Assembly: GCA_041675285.1 (NCBI GenBank)
Contig: JBAYTZ010000001.1
Location: 1-64,000, forward strand
Length of the DNA: 64,000 bases
Reading direction: 5' to 3'
Source of the DNA: Candidatus Delongbacteria bacterium
Lineage (GTDB): Bacteria; CAIWAD01
This document shows, piece by piece, positions 8,044-15,828 of the stretch. The notes below the pieces were generated by a model. It saw only the letters and a list, made by a program, of their open reading frames with translations, was not told the DNA's origin and did not search any database. The position numbers and the translations under genes were made by a program. Position 1 is the stretch's first letter, and every line of letters begins with the position of its first letter.

Positions 8044-9707
8044 CTTGGAAAACCACCAGTCCGGCGCCAGACAACACACATCATGTCCGCGGAAGCAATC
8101 CGCTTTACGCCGAACGCTTCGATCAAGTGCTCGCCTTCCACGAGCCAGGACTGGCCCCCGTTCGACAGGGCAATGAGGCCTGGCACATCTGCCTCGACGG
8201 AAAGGCGGCCTACCAGCGGAGATTCCAGCGGACCTTCGGTTTCTACCAGGGGCTGGCGGCCGTGGAGTCCTCTGATGGGTGGCATCACATTCGTCCGGAT
8301 GGTGCGAATGCCTATGTCTCGCGCTTTGATTGGTGCGGCAACTTTCAGTGTGGTCACTGCGCAGTCCGTGAACACTCGGGCCGTTACTTCCACGTCACAC
8401 CCGAGGGGCAGCCTGCCTACCCGGCCCGCTGGCGCTACGCGGGTGACTACCGCGATGGTATCGCAGTCGTGCAAGCCGACGATGGGCGCTCCACCCACAT
8501 CAACACGTTGGGAGTACTCGCCCACGGGGTCTGGTTTCTTGATCTCGACGTGTTCCACAAGGGCTATGCCCGGGCCCGCGATGAAGAAGGTTGGACCCAC
8601 GTCGATGCGCGAGGCTGTCCTGGCTACGCCAGGCGCTTCGCTGCGGTGGAGCCCTTCTACAATGGACAGGCCCGCGTCGAGCGCTTCGACGGCGGACTCG
8701 AGGTGATCGATGAGGCGGGGCAAACCATAGTTGAGTTGCGGCCCCCACTGCTGAGCGCGTTTGCATCCGTGTCCCGCGATCTGGTGGGGTTCTGGCGCAC
8801 ACAGGCGATTTGCGCTGGCGTCGAGTTGGGTGTATTCGATGCATTGCCCCGCAGCGCCGAAGACCTTGCTTGTCTGCTTGGTCTCGATGCAGTCCGTGTT
8901 CGTCGATTGCTTCTTGCCTTCGCCGAGCTTCGTCTCACGATAAAAGTGGGTGAAGAATGGCGGACGACTGAGCGCGGTGAGTATCTAAGAGTCGCGCATC
9001 CCCTGACGCTTGCTGGTGCCGCTGTGGAGTATGGCCGCTACCTCTCACGGCTCTGGGAGTGGCTCCCGAGCGCCATGCGAGCAGATAGTGAGTGGCGGGC
9101 GCCCGACATCTTCTCGGATGTTGCCACCGATCCCCGACGTTCGACAATCCACCATCGGATGCTTGCCAGTTACGCGCTCCACGATTACGAAGCGGTCCCT
9201 GCCGCCCTGGGGCTGTGTGGGGACGAGCGGGTCATTGATGCAGGAGGCGGACTTGGGGTGTTGGCCTCGCTGCTTGTCAAGACACATCCATCGTTGCGGG
9301 TCACGGTTCTCGACCGGCCCGAAGTCATCGAGCAGGCAATGCGACAGGAGCGACAGCACCTGTTGGAGTTTCGGTCGGTCAACCTCTTCCAACCGTGGGA
9401 CGCAGAAGGTGACGCTGTCGTGATGGCGCGTGTTCTACACGATTGGGATGATCCACAGGCCTTGCGGTTGCTCAGCCAAGCTCGCGGCGCTCTGTCGAGC
9501 GGTGGCAGGTTGTTCGTGGTTGAGATGCTCGTGCCAGAAGGCGGGGTGGCTGGCAGCCTGTGTGACCTGCACTTGCTCATGGCAACGGGAGGACGGGAGA
9601 GGACTGCCAAAGAGTACGAAGCCCTTCTGGAGGAGGCGGGTTTTTCCTTTGCGGGCATCCGGCGGATCGCCGCACTGCCGTCAATCATCATGGGGGTGGC
9701 GCGATGA
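8040..9707 (+). CDS. WG-repeat protein fused to a SAM-dependent O-methyltransferase
   Basis: A 555-residue fusion. Residues ~15-230 contain about five ~38-residue WG (KWG-type) repeats with the pattern Y..RF...F..G.A.V....GW.HI...G, for example GFYQGLAAVESSDGWHHI and FHKGYARARDEEGWTHV. These probably form a solenoid or beta-propeller binding platform. Residues ~240-555 are a class I methyltransferase of the caffeate/acetylserotonin O-methyltransferase type (Methyltransf_2). They comprise a helical dimerisation segment (FWRTQAICAGVELGVFDAL), the SAM loop VIDAGGGLG, the catalytic-His motif ARVLHDWDD and the tail MATGGRERTAKEYEALLEEAGF. The ATG at 8040 overlaps the upstream TGA and has GGAGGTG before it, so it is preferred over 8007. 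The 3' end overlaps the phosphatase remnant in the same ATGA fashion. Confidence 0.85.
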   Translation: MTWKTTSPAPDNTHHVRGSNPLYAERFDQVLAFHEPGLAPVRQGNEAWHICLDGKAAYQRRFQRTFGFYQGLAAVESSDGWHHIRPDGANAYVSRFDWCGNFQCGHCAVREHSGRYFHVTPEGQPAYPARWRYAGDYRDGIAVVQADDGRSTHINTLGVLAHGVWFLDLDVFHKGYARARDEEGWTHVDARGCPGYARRFAAVEPFYNGQARVERFDGGLEVIDEAGQTIVELRPPLLSAFASVSRDLVGFWRTQAICAGVELGVFDALPRSAEDLACLLGLDAVRVRRLLLAFAELRLTIKVGEEWRTTERGEYLRVAHPLTLAGAAVEYGRYLSRLWEWLPSAMRADSEWRAPDIFSDVATDPRRSTIHHRMLASYALHDYEAVPAALGLCGDERVIDAGGGLGVLASLLVKTHPSLRVTVLDRPEVIEQAMRQERQHLLEFRSVNLFQPWDAEGDAVVMARVLHDWDDPQALRLLSQARGALSSGGRLFVVEMLVPEGGVAGSLCDLHLLMATGGRERTAKEYEALLEEAGFSFAGIRRIAALPSIIMGVAR

Positions 9708-9835
9708 GCACCATTGTTTGGCGCATTCCGCCATCCATGCAGCGCTGGCTTGAAGAAGCGCCGCCCAGCGCAGCGGTAGCCGTACTACTGCGCCACTCAG
9801 TTCGTGGTAATCTTCCACACGGCGACGCTGGGTGA
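9704..9835 (+). pseudogene. Histidine phosphatase, N-terminal stub truncated by an IS
   Basis: A 43-codon frame begins at an ATGA overlap with the methyltransferase gene and has GGGGGTGG before it, so it was a genuine third cistron. It reads MSTIVWRIPPSMQRW... and ends AVLLRHSVRGNLPHGDAG. That last part matches the conserved start of histidine phosphatases (RHSxRxxLPxGDxG), including the phosphohistidine-forming His. The frame stops immediately afterwards at TGA 9833-9835, and this stop is the first triplet of the IS-like end TGACCTGCCCCC. The rest of the phosphatase is absent. Family assignment rests on one motif. Confidence 0.65.
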
Positions 9836-9934
9836 CCTGCCCCCGGTGTTTGTACCACTCGATGAGTTAGGCCACGGCCCCAATGGGCGGTAGCCGAATT
9901 GTCTCCGGCGCTGGTGGCCGGTAGCCCAGGGAGA
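9833..9934 (-). mobile_element. IS3-family insertion sequence remnant (transposase C-terminus and one end)
   Basis: On the minus strand, codons from ~9934 down to the stop at 9867-9869 read SLGYRPPAPETIRLPPIGAVA. This matches the common C-terminus of IS3-family OrfB integrase-core transposases (..HSSLGYRPPAPE..). Beyond the stop the sequence ends at TGACCTGCCCCC (9833-9844), which has the look of an IS3-type terminal repeat. A second copy of TGACCTGCCCC starts at 9935 in the same orientation, exactly where the transposase homology breaks off, suggesting deletion between or within IS copies. The rest of the element is missing. Confidence 0.65.
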
Positions 9935-9944
9935 TGACCTGCCC

Positions 9945-10952
9945 CTAGCGGCCGGTCATCCGCTCCAAGGTCTCCGGGTAGCGTGCGCCCACAACGTCCA
10001 GGCGGGCCAGCGCCTCGTCGATGGCACCCAGCATCCCGGCATCCAGCTGCAGGTCCGCCGCGCCCAGGTTCTCGCGCAAGCGGGTTGGGTGGGTCGTGCC
10101 GGGAATGGGCACGATCCAGGGCTTGCGGGCCAGCAGCCAGGCCAGCGCCACCTGGCCCGGCGTCGCATTCACCTGCGTGCCGAGGCGGGTCAGCGTTTCA
10201 ACCAGGGCCTGGTTGGCGGCCAGCGCCGCGGGCGCGAAGCGGGGCAGCCGGGCGCGGAAGTCCCCCGGGGCAAAGGTGGCGTCCGCGCCCAACGCACCGG
10301 TGAGAAAGCCCCGGCCCAGCGGGCTGTAGGGCACGAAACCGATCCCCAGCTCCTCCAGCAGCGGCAGGATCTCCACCTCGGGCGCGCGGTGCCAGAGCGA
10401 ATACTCGCTCTGCAGGGCCGTCACCGGCTGCACGGCGTGGGCGCGGCGAATGGTCGCGGCGCCCGCCTCGGAGAGGCCGAAGTGGCGGACCTTGCCCTGC
10501 CGGATCAGCTCGCCCACGGCGCCGGCCACCTCCTCGATGGGGACGGCGGGATCGACGCGGTGATGGTAGAACAGGTCGAGGGTCTCCACGCGCAGGCGCC
10601 TGAGCGAGTCCTCCGCCACCTGGCGGATGCGCTCCGGGCGGCTGTCCAGGCCCGGCAGGCCGGTCACGCCGCGCGGGTCACGGCCGGGCGAGAGGTCGAA
10701 GCCGAACTTGGTGGCGATCACCACCCGGCCCCGGAAGGGCTCCAGGGCCTGGCCCAGCAGCTCTTCGTTGAGGAAGGGGCCGTAGACCTCGGCCGTGTCG
10801 AAGAAGCTGACCCCCCGCTCCACCGCTTGCCGGAGCAGGGCCGTCATCTCACCCGTGTCACGGGGCTGTCCGTACGAGTAGCTCATCCCCATGCAGCCCA
10901 GCCCCAGCGCGGAGACCTCCAGGCCGCTGGATCCCAAGTATCGTGCGTTCAT
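9945..10952 (-). CDS. Aldo/keto reductase
   Basis: A 335-residue NADPH-dependent aldo/keto reductase, AKR12/13-like (YajO/Tas/perakine-reductase type), close to the usual family length. It opens with MNARYLGSSGLEVSALGLGCMGMSY. It has the catalytic Asp/Tyr segment FFDTAEVYGP, the catalytic Lys in VVIATKFGF, the FYHHRVDP strand, and the C-terminal cofactor region WIVPIPGTTHPTRLREN. It is predicted to be cytosolic and to reduce small carbonyl compounds. AAGGAGA precedes the ATG. It is divergent from the amidotransferase gene and its stop lies 11 bp from the IS remnant. GC content here returns to the high value seen in the rest of the window. Confidence 0.93.
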   Translation of the reverse strand: MNARYLGSSGLEVSALGLGCMGMSYSYGQPRDTGEMTALLRQAVERGVSFFDTAEVYGPFLNEELLGQALEPFRGRVVIATKFGFDLSPGRDPRGVTGLPGLDSRPERIRQVAEDSLRRLRVETLDLFYHHRVDPAVPIEEVAGAVGELIRQGKVRHFGLSEAGAATIRRAHAVQPVTALQSEYSLWHRAPEVEILPLLEELGIGFVPYSPLGRGFLTGALGADATFAPGDFRARLPRFAPAALAANQALVETLTRLGTQVNATPGQVALAWLLARKPWIVPIPGTTHPTRLRENLGAADLQLDAGMLGAIDEALARLDVVGARYPETLERMTGR

Positions 10953-11211
10953 CCGAGTCTCCTTGCTTCGGGTTGGATCGCCAGCTCCCGCCGGGCCGCC
11001 CCGGGCAATGGATGGACGGGCCGCCTTGCAGGAACTTCGATTTTTCGAGCCAGGAACTCAGCCCTCCGCCCGCTGGGAAGTGCAATCTTGCCGCCGAGTC
11101 CGGGTGCGGGGCCGCCCCCAGCTGCGGCGACCACAGAGAAACGAAGTCCGGCGCCGCGCCCATCCCCTTGCGGCGAGAGCGTTGTCAAGTGATCAGGATG
11201 TGAGCCGATCA

Positions 11212-12552
11212 ATGCGTCTGCTACTCCTCATGCTGCTGCTCGGGGCCGCGCGCGCGGAGGCCTGCTCCTTCGTCGCCGTGCTGGGCCGGGAGGGGGCGCG
11301 GCTGGCCGAGCTGGACGCGGACGCCTCTCGCTTCTACGACTTTCTGCAGGAGCACGCCGCGCCGCCCAACGACGACGGCTACGGCCTGCTCTATTACAGC
11401 AAGCCGCTGGTGGACCCGGACCAACAATTCTACGCCACGGGCGCGCAGGTCTGGTACCGCCACAACGACGGGGGCGCCCTGGAGGCGGCCCTGGCGGCCG
11501 TCCGCGACCCCGCCAACGGGGCGCTCCTGGCATTGGGCCACGCCCGCAACGGCAGCGGCGGCGCGGGGAGCCACCCCTTCACCTTCGACTGGGGCGGCCG
11601 GACCTACGCCTTCATGCACAACGGGGATCTCAGCGACGGCTCGTCCGCCGGCCTGAAGGAGGCGCTGCTGCACGGCTTGATCCAGTCCGGCTGGTTCGTC
11701 GACCTGCCGCCCGCCCGCTGGAGCAATTGGCAGGGCGATCCGCAGGACGTGGACAGCTGGATCGACAGCGAGCTGCTGTTCCACTATCTCATGGCGGCCA
11801 TCCGCGCGGCGGACGGCGACGTGCTGGCCGGGCTGCGCGAGGCCCTGAACAACGAGGACTACCACGGCTACAACGTCCGCGCAGACCTCGTCGCGGACGA
11901 CCCCGGGGCCGGTCCGGGCAGCATCATCAATTTCGTGCTGACCGACGGCCGCTCGCTGTTCGCGTACAAGAACGCCCTGCCCAGCGACGAGCACCACGAG
12001 CTCGCCTACCGGCTCTTCGACAGCGGCCTGGCCGGCGTTCTCACGGACAACGAACCCGGCTCCCGGGCGCTGAACCCCTACGAACTGGTGACGATCCCCG
12101 TCGCTGGCGGTCCGGTCCGCCACGACGACCTGTCCGCCGAACCGGCACGCCGCGTGGACCCCGGTATCGCCCGCCAAACGCCCGACGATGGCTGGGGTTG
12201 GCCGCCTCGCAAGGGGGAGTCGGACGCGCCCTGGTCCGTGGCCCAATCGGCGGACGCCACACCGGCCCACCCGCCGGCCTTCGTTCTGCTCCCGGCGCGG
12301 CCGAACCCCTGCAATCCCAGCACGACGATCCGCCTGCGGCTCAGCGAGGCGGAGGATCTCCGCGTGGCCATCTTCGATCTGCGCGGGCGCCGGATCGCCA
12401 CCCTCTTCGCTGGGACGTTGCCGGCCGGCGAACACGAATTGCCCTGGAACGGACGGTCGGACGCGGGCCGGCCTGCCGCCAGCGGCCTCTACACCTGTGT
12501 CGCCAGCAGCCGCCGGGCGGTCCACAGCGAGAAGCTCCTGCTGCTGCAGTAG
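11212..12552 (+). CDS. Secreted class II glutamine amidotransferase-like protein with sorting domain
   Basis: A 446-residue Ntn-type (class II) glutamine amidotransferase homologue. The frame is open farther upstream, but ATG 11212 gives a clear signal peptide (MRLLLLMLLLGAARAEA) ending directly before Cys18. Signal peptidase cleavage after AEA would therefore expose the N-terminal catalytic Cys that this family needs. Other family marks are ALGHARNGSGG, SHPF and YAFMHNGDLSDG. The last ~80 residues are a FlgD-like sorting domain (PARPNPCNPSTTIRL ... IFDLRGRRIATL ... SGLYTCV ... LLLLQ). Cytosolic amidotransferases of this fold pass ammonia to a partner; here no partner is fused, so it may be an extracellular glutaminase or amidohydrolase. 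No signal peptidase II lipobox is seen. Confidence 0.78.
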   Translation: MRLLLLMLLLGAARAEACSFVAVLGREGARLAELDADASRFYDFLQEHAAPPNDDGYGLLYYSKPLVDPDQQFYATGAQVWYRHNDGGALEAALAAVRDPANGALLALGHARNGSGGAGSHPFTFDWGGRTYAFMHNGDLSDGSSAGLKEALLHGLIQSGWFVDLPPARWSNWQGDPQDVDSWIDSELLFHYLMAAIRAADGDVLAGLREALNNEDYHGYNVRADLVADDPGAGPGSIINFVLTDGRSLFAYKNALPSDEHHELAYRLFDSGLAGVLTDNEPGSRALNPYELVTIPVAGGPVRHDDLSAEPARRVDPGIARQTPDDGWGWPPRKGESDAPWSVAQSADATPAHPPAFVLLPARPNPCNPSTTIRLRLSEAEDLRVAIFDLRGRRIATLFAGTLPAGEHELPWNGRSDAGRPAASGLYTCVASSRRAVHSEKLLLLQ

Positions 12553-12711
12553 CCTTGGCGCCCCTCGCGCCGGGGTGCGGCCATCGCCAGAGGGCCGCTG
12601 GGAGCCCCCGGGCCGACCTGGGTTCGTCGCCCTTCCTGCCTTGCCCGGGCCATCCGGCTACCCTAGTTTGGCCACCCAGTACCACAGCGTCAACACGAAC
12701 GGAAACACCCC

Positions 12712-14853
12712 ATGCTGTCTTCTCGCTTCCCTTGTCGGGTGAGGACGGGCCTCGCGTGCCTGCTCGCCCTCCTGTGGCTCGGCGGCCGCGCCGGCCTTGC
12801 CGCCTCCATCCAGTTGGCCGCCGCGGACCGGGAGCGGGTGACCAGCGGCATTCTGTTGGACCTGAGCCCGGACCTGGCCGGCGCCGCGCACTACGACGGG
12901 CGTCAGGAAATTCCGCCCGCCTCGTCCGCGCTGTTCCGGCAGCTCGTCTTCCAGCTCAACCGCGCCAGCGTGAACGGCGCGGAACGCATCCTGCCGGCCC
13001 GGCTGCGCGAAGTGGCCCAGGCGGCCAGGCAGCAGTCGCTCATCCCGCTGGCGCTGCTGGACATGGACGTCCAACGCGTGACGGCCGAGGCCGTGGAGCA
13101 GGGCCGGGCGCGGGTCGACGGGGGAGAGCTGCGGCTGCTGGATCCCGCCGCGCTGGAGAGCGGCCGGCTCTTCGCGGCCGCGGCGCTGGTGGATCACAGC
13201 GGCCAGGGCCATGCCGTCACCTTCCAACTGCCCGAGGGGGAGCGCTGGATCAGCAACCGGGCGGAAGCGCCGCTCCGACTGGAGTGGGATTTCGCGGACG
13301 GGTCCGGGTTTGTGTCACGGGAGCCGGGCGAGCGGGTGGTGGTGGCCTACGCCAGCACGGGCAGGAAAACCCTGCGCCTGCGGGCCACCTGGGCGGACGG
13401 GGACACGCGGGAGACCCGCCTGGCTTTCACGGTCAACCGGCTGCTCACGCCGGAACCCAGTGCGGTCTGGAGCTTGTCCTCGGCCTATCCCTACCAGGGT
13501 GCGGCGGCCAGCGGGACCGCCTACCTCTACTTGGCGCCGGGCCACACGGAGCTGACGCGCCCCGTGCTGCTCTGCGAGGGTTTCGACATGGACAACACCA
13601 TGTTCTGGGAGGAACTCTACGAACTGGGCAACCAGCAGGGGCTGGTGGACAGCCTGCTCCAACAGGGCTTTGACCTGGTGGTGCTGAACTTCAGCGAATC
13701 CACCGACTACATCCAGCGCAACGGCCTGCTGCTGGCGACGCTGCTGGAGCAGATCAACAGCCTCCTGCCCGCGGGGGAGCGCTATCCGCTCATCGGCGCC
13801 AGCATGGGCGGGCTGGTCTCGCGCTACGCCCTGGCCTGGCTGGAGCAGCAGGGCGTCGATCCCCGGGTGCGGACCTTCCTCTCCTTCGACTCTCCGCAGG
13901 CGGGCGCCAACATCCCGCTCAGCCTCCAGCACTGGCTGGACTTCTTCGCGGAGGAGGCGGAGGAGGCCGCGCATTTCCGTTCCCGACTGCAGACGCCGGC
14001 GGCCCGCCAGATGCTGCTGGTGATGGCCCAGTCTCCGCCGAACCCCACCCCGGCGGCCGATCCCCTGCGCCAGGTGCTGCTGGACGAGCTGGCCGCGCTG
14101 GGCGACTACCCCGTCGGGCCGCGCCTGGTGGCGGTGGCCAACGGCAGCGGGACGGGCCTCCACCAGGGCTTTGCCGCCGGCCAGCAGATCATCCGCTACG
14201 AGTACCGCAGCTGGCTGGTGGACATCGACGGCAACTGCTGGTCCCTGGGCGACCACACGCCGCAGACGATTTTCCGCGGCGAGATCAATCAAATCTGGCC
14301 CTTCCCGGACCGCAGCCAGACCGTCTCCATCAGCGGCGCGCCACCCTGGGACAACGCCCCCGGCGGCTACCGCAACACCATGGTCCAGCTGGACCAGAGC
14401 GCCGTGCCCTACGGGGACATCCTCGCGCTGCACGCCAACCACTGTTTCATCCCCACCACCAGCGCGCTGGGGCTGGTGACGGACGCGCCCTTCCGGCAGA
14501 TCGAAGGCGCGCCGGACCTCTATTCGTTGACGCCCTTCGACGCGCTCTACTATCCGCTGGGCGGGAACGAGGACCACGTCTCCATCAGTCCGGAGTCGCT
14601 CTGGTGGTTCCTGGGGGAGATCGTGCCGGAACTTCCCGCGCCGGAACTGTCGATCCAGCTCGGGGAGGAGGGCCTCCAGCTGAGCTGGACCGCGGTGCCC
14701 CTGGCCCGCAGCTACCGGCTCCAGCAGACGGCGGACCCGGCCCACTGGCCCGCGGAGTTCATCAGCACCGCGGGTCTGGGCTGGAGCGTGAGCGAGCTGG
14801 ATCCGCGCATGTTCTACCGGGTGACGGCTTCCCTGGAGGTGGCCGGGCCGTAG
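12712..14853 (+). CDS. Secreted alpha/beta-hydrolase (lipase/esterase-like)
   Basis: A 713-residue protein with an N-terminal signal peptide (residues ~5-33) and a beta-rich region up to ~270. An alpha/beta-hydrolase domain then starts at PVLLCEGFDMDNTMFWEELY. The nucleophile elbow GASMGGLVSRYALAWL puts the catalytic Ser near residue 364, and FLSFDSPQAGANIPLSLQ follows as in PGAP1/lipase-class enzymes; the catalytic His is probably in GGNEDHVSISPES. The C-terminus carries a fibronectin-III-like strand pair (LSWTAVPLARSYRLQQ), a motif shared with several other proteins here, but no PNPFNP sorting domain. The substrate is unknown; an extracellular ester is likely. It follows the amidotransferase gene by 159 bp and is convergent with the DUF4395 gene. 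Confidence 0.75.
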   Translation: MLSSRFPCRVRTGLACLLALLWLGGRAGLAASIQLAAADRERVTSGILLDLSPDLAGAAHYDGRQEIPPASSALFRQLVFQLNRASVNGAERILPARLREVAQAARQQSLIPLALLDMDVQRVTAEAVEQGRARVDGGELRLLDPAALESGRLFAAAALVDHSGQGHAVTFQLPEGERWISNRAEAPLRLEWDFADGSGFVSREPGERVVVAYASTGRKTLRLRATWADGDTRETRLAFTVNRLLTPEPSAVWSLSSAYPYQGAAASGTAYLYLAPGHTELTRPVLLCEGFDMDNTMFWEELYELGNQQGLVDSLLQQGFDLVVLNFSESTDYIQRNGLLLATLLEQINSLLPAGERYPLIGASMGGLVSRYALAWLEQQGVDPRVRTFLSFDSPQAGANIPLSLQHWLDFFAEEAEEAAHFRSRLQTPAARQMLLVMAQSPPNPTPAADPLRQVLLDELAALGDYPVGPRLVAVANGSGTGLHQGFAAGQQIIRYEYRSWLVDIDGNCWSLGDHTPQTIFRGEINQIWPFPDRSQTVSISGAPPWDNAPGGYRNTMVQLDQSAVPYGDILALHANHCFIPTTSALGLVTDAPFRQIEGAPDLYSLTPFDALYYPLGGNEDHVSISPESLWWFLGEIVPELPAPELSIQLGEEGLQLSWTAVPLARSYRLQQTADPAHWPAEFISTAGLGWSVSELDPRMFYRVTASLEVAGP

Positions 14854-14887
14854 GACAGGCCAGCCGTCTCAGGCATCGCGCGGACGG

Positions 14888-15544
14888 CTACTCCGCCGCG
14901 CGGGCCACTTCGCTCAGGCCGAAGAGATCGAAGGGCGGCTCGCGCAGCTGATCATGGAAGAGCCAGCCCACCGCCAGCAGCCAGCCGGCGAAGGCCAGCA
15001 CCAGCGCCCAGTGGGCGCGTCCTGTGTGCTGCGCGGGGTGGCGTTCATGGGGCGTGCAGACTTCGCCCGGGCAATGCTGGGCGCGCTCCTTGAAGGCGAG
15101 GTTGTAGAACAGGCAACCCAGGCAGATGCCGAAGGCCGCCTCGAAGAACAGGAACACCAGGCAGACGAGGCAGATGATCCCCGTGATCGGGCTGAAGGAG
15201 TTGACGACCACCTGCAGCCCCAGCATCACGCTCGCCAGCCCTGCGCCGATCCACCAGGCGAACTGCTTCTGCCGCGCGCCCACCCACTCGGGCACCTGGT
15301 TGCGCACGATCCAGCGGCCGAGGATCAGCGTCGGCGCCCAGCGTGGCGAGACCAGCAGGCGCAGCAGGATGTCGCTGAGGAAGCCGATCACCGCGTACTT
15401 GAGCGGCGTGAACTGGTGGCCGAAGGCCGCCATCCCGATGGTCACGAACATGGTCAGAAAGAGCAGTCCGGCCGCGGCGCGGATCTCCCGCTCGTTGAGC
15501 ACGTCGATCGCGTAGCCGTCCACCTGTTCGCCGAAGCGTGCCAT
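14888..15544 (-). CDS. DUF4395-family integral membrane protein
   Basis: A 218-residue polytopic membrane protein with about four to five hydrophobic segments (AAAGLLFLTMFVTIGMAAFG, YAVIGFLSDILLRLLV, ITGIICLVCLVFLFFEAAFG, a final helix near 180-198). The FGICLGCLFYNL motif after the third segment is characteristic of DUF4395, whose cysteine pair is conserved. The C-terminal third is charged and His-rich (CTPHERHPAQHTGRAHW), unlike short family members. AAGGAG precedes the ATG. It is monocistronic, convergent with the hydrolase gene and divergent from the beta-helix giant. DUF4395 proteins are often near sulfur- or thiol-related genes; nothing here confirms that. Confidence 0.85.
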   Translation of the reverse strand: MARFGEQVDGYAIDVLNEREIRAAAGLLFLTMFVTIGMAAFGHQFTPLKYAVIGFLSDILLRLLVSPRWAPTLILGRWIVRNQVPEWVGARQKQFAWWIGAGLASVMLGLQVVVNSFSPITGIICLVCLVFLFFEAAFGICLGCLFYNLAFKERAQHCPGEVCTPHERHPAQHTGRAHWALVLAFAGWLLAVGWLFHDQLREPPFDLFGLSEVARAAE

Positions 15545-15828
15545 GCCTTCTCCTTTTCAAGGTCCCGTTGTGTCGGCCCAACGTCGGGAAGCCCGGGAAG
15601 ATTCTCCTGCGGCCCACCCCCCGCCCCGGCGCTCCGACTCGTCCTCCGGTCCGCGCCGGGCCCGCCCCAAAATCGCGATGCCGGAGCGAAGTAGACGCGG
15701 GGCTTGTCGGAACTAAAACCGGTTCAGGTGGCCGCGGGCACGTCGCTGAGGACCCCGCGAATGCCACACTTCTTTCCGTAACACACACGCCATCACACAA
15801 GCACAATTCGATAGAAGCGGGGGATCCG

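Noticed and set aside
9836..9866. Continuation of the minus-strand frame past the IS transposase stop as a gene
   Set aside because: It runs across the putative IS terminus into the phosphatase stub and has no start or recognisable motif.
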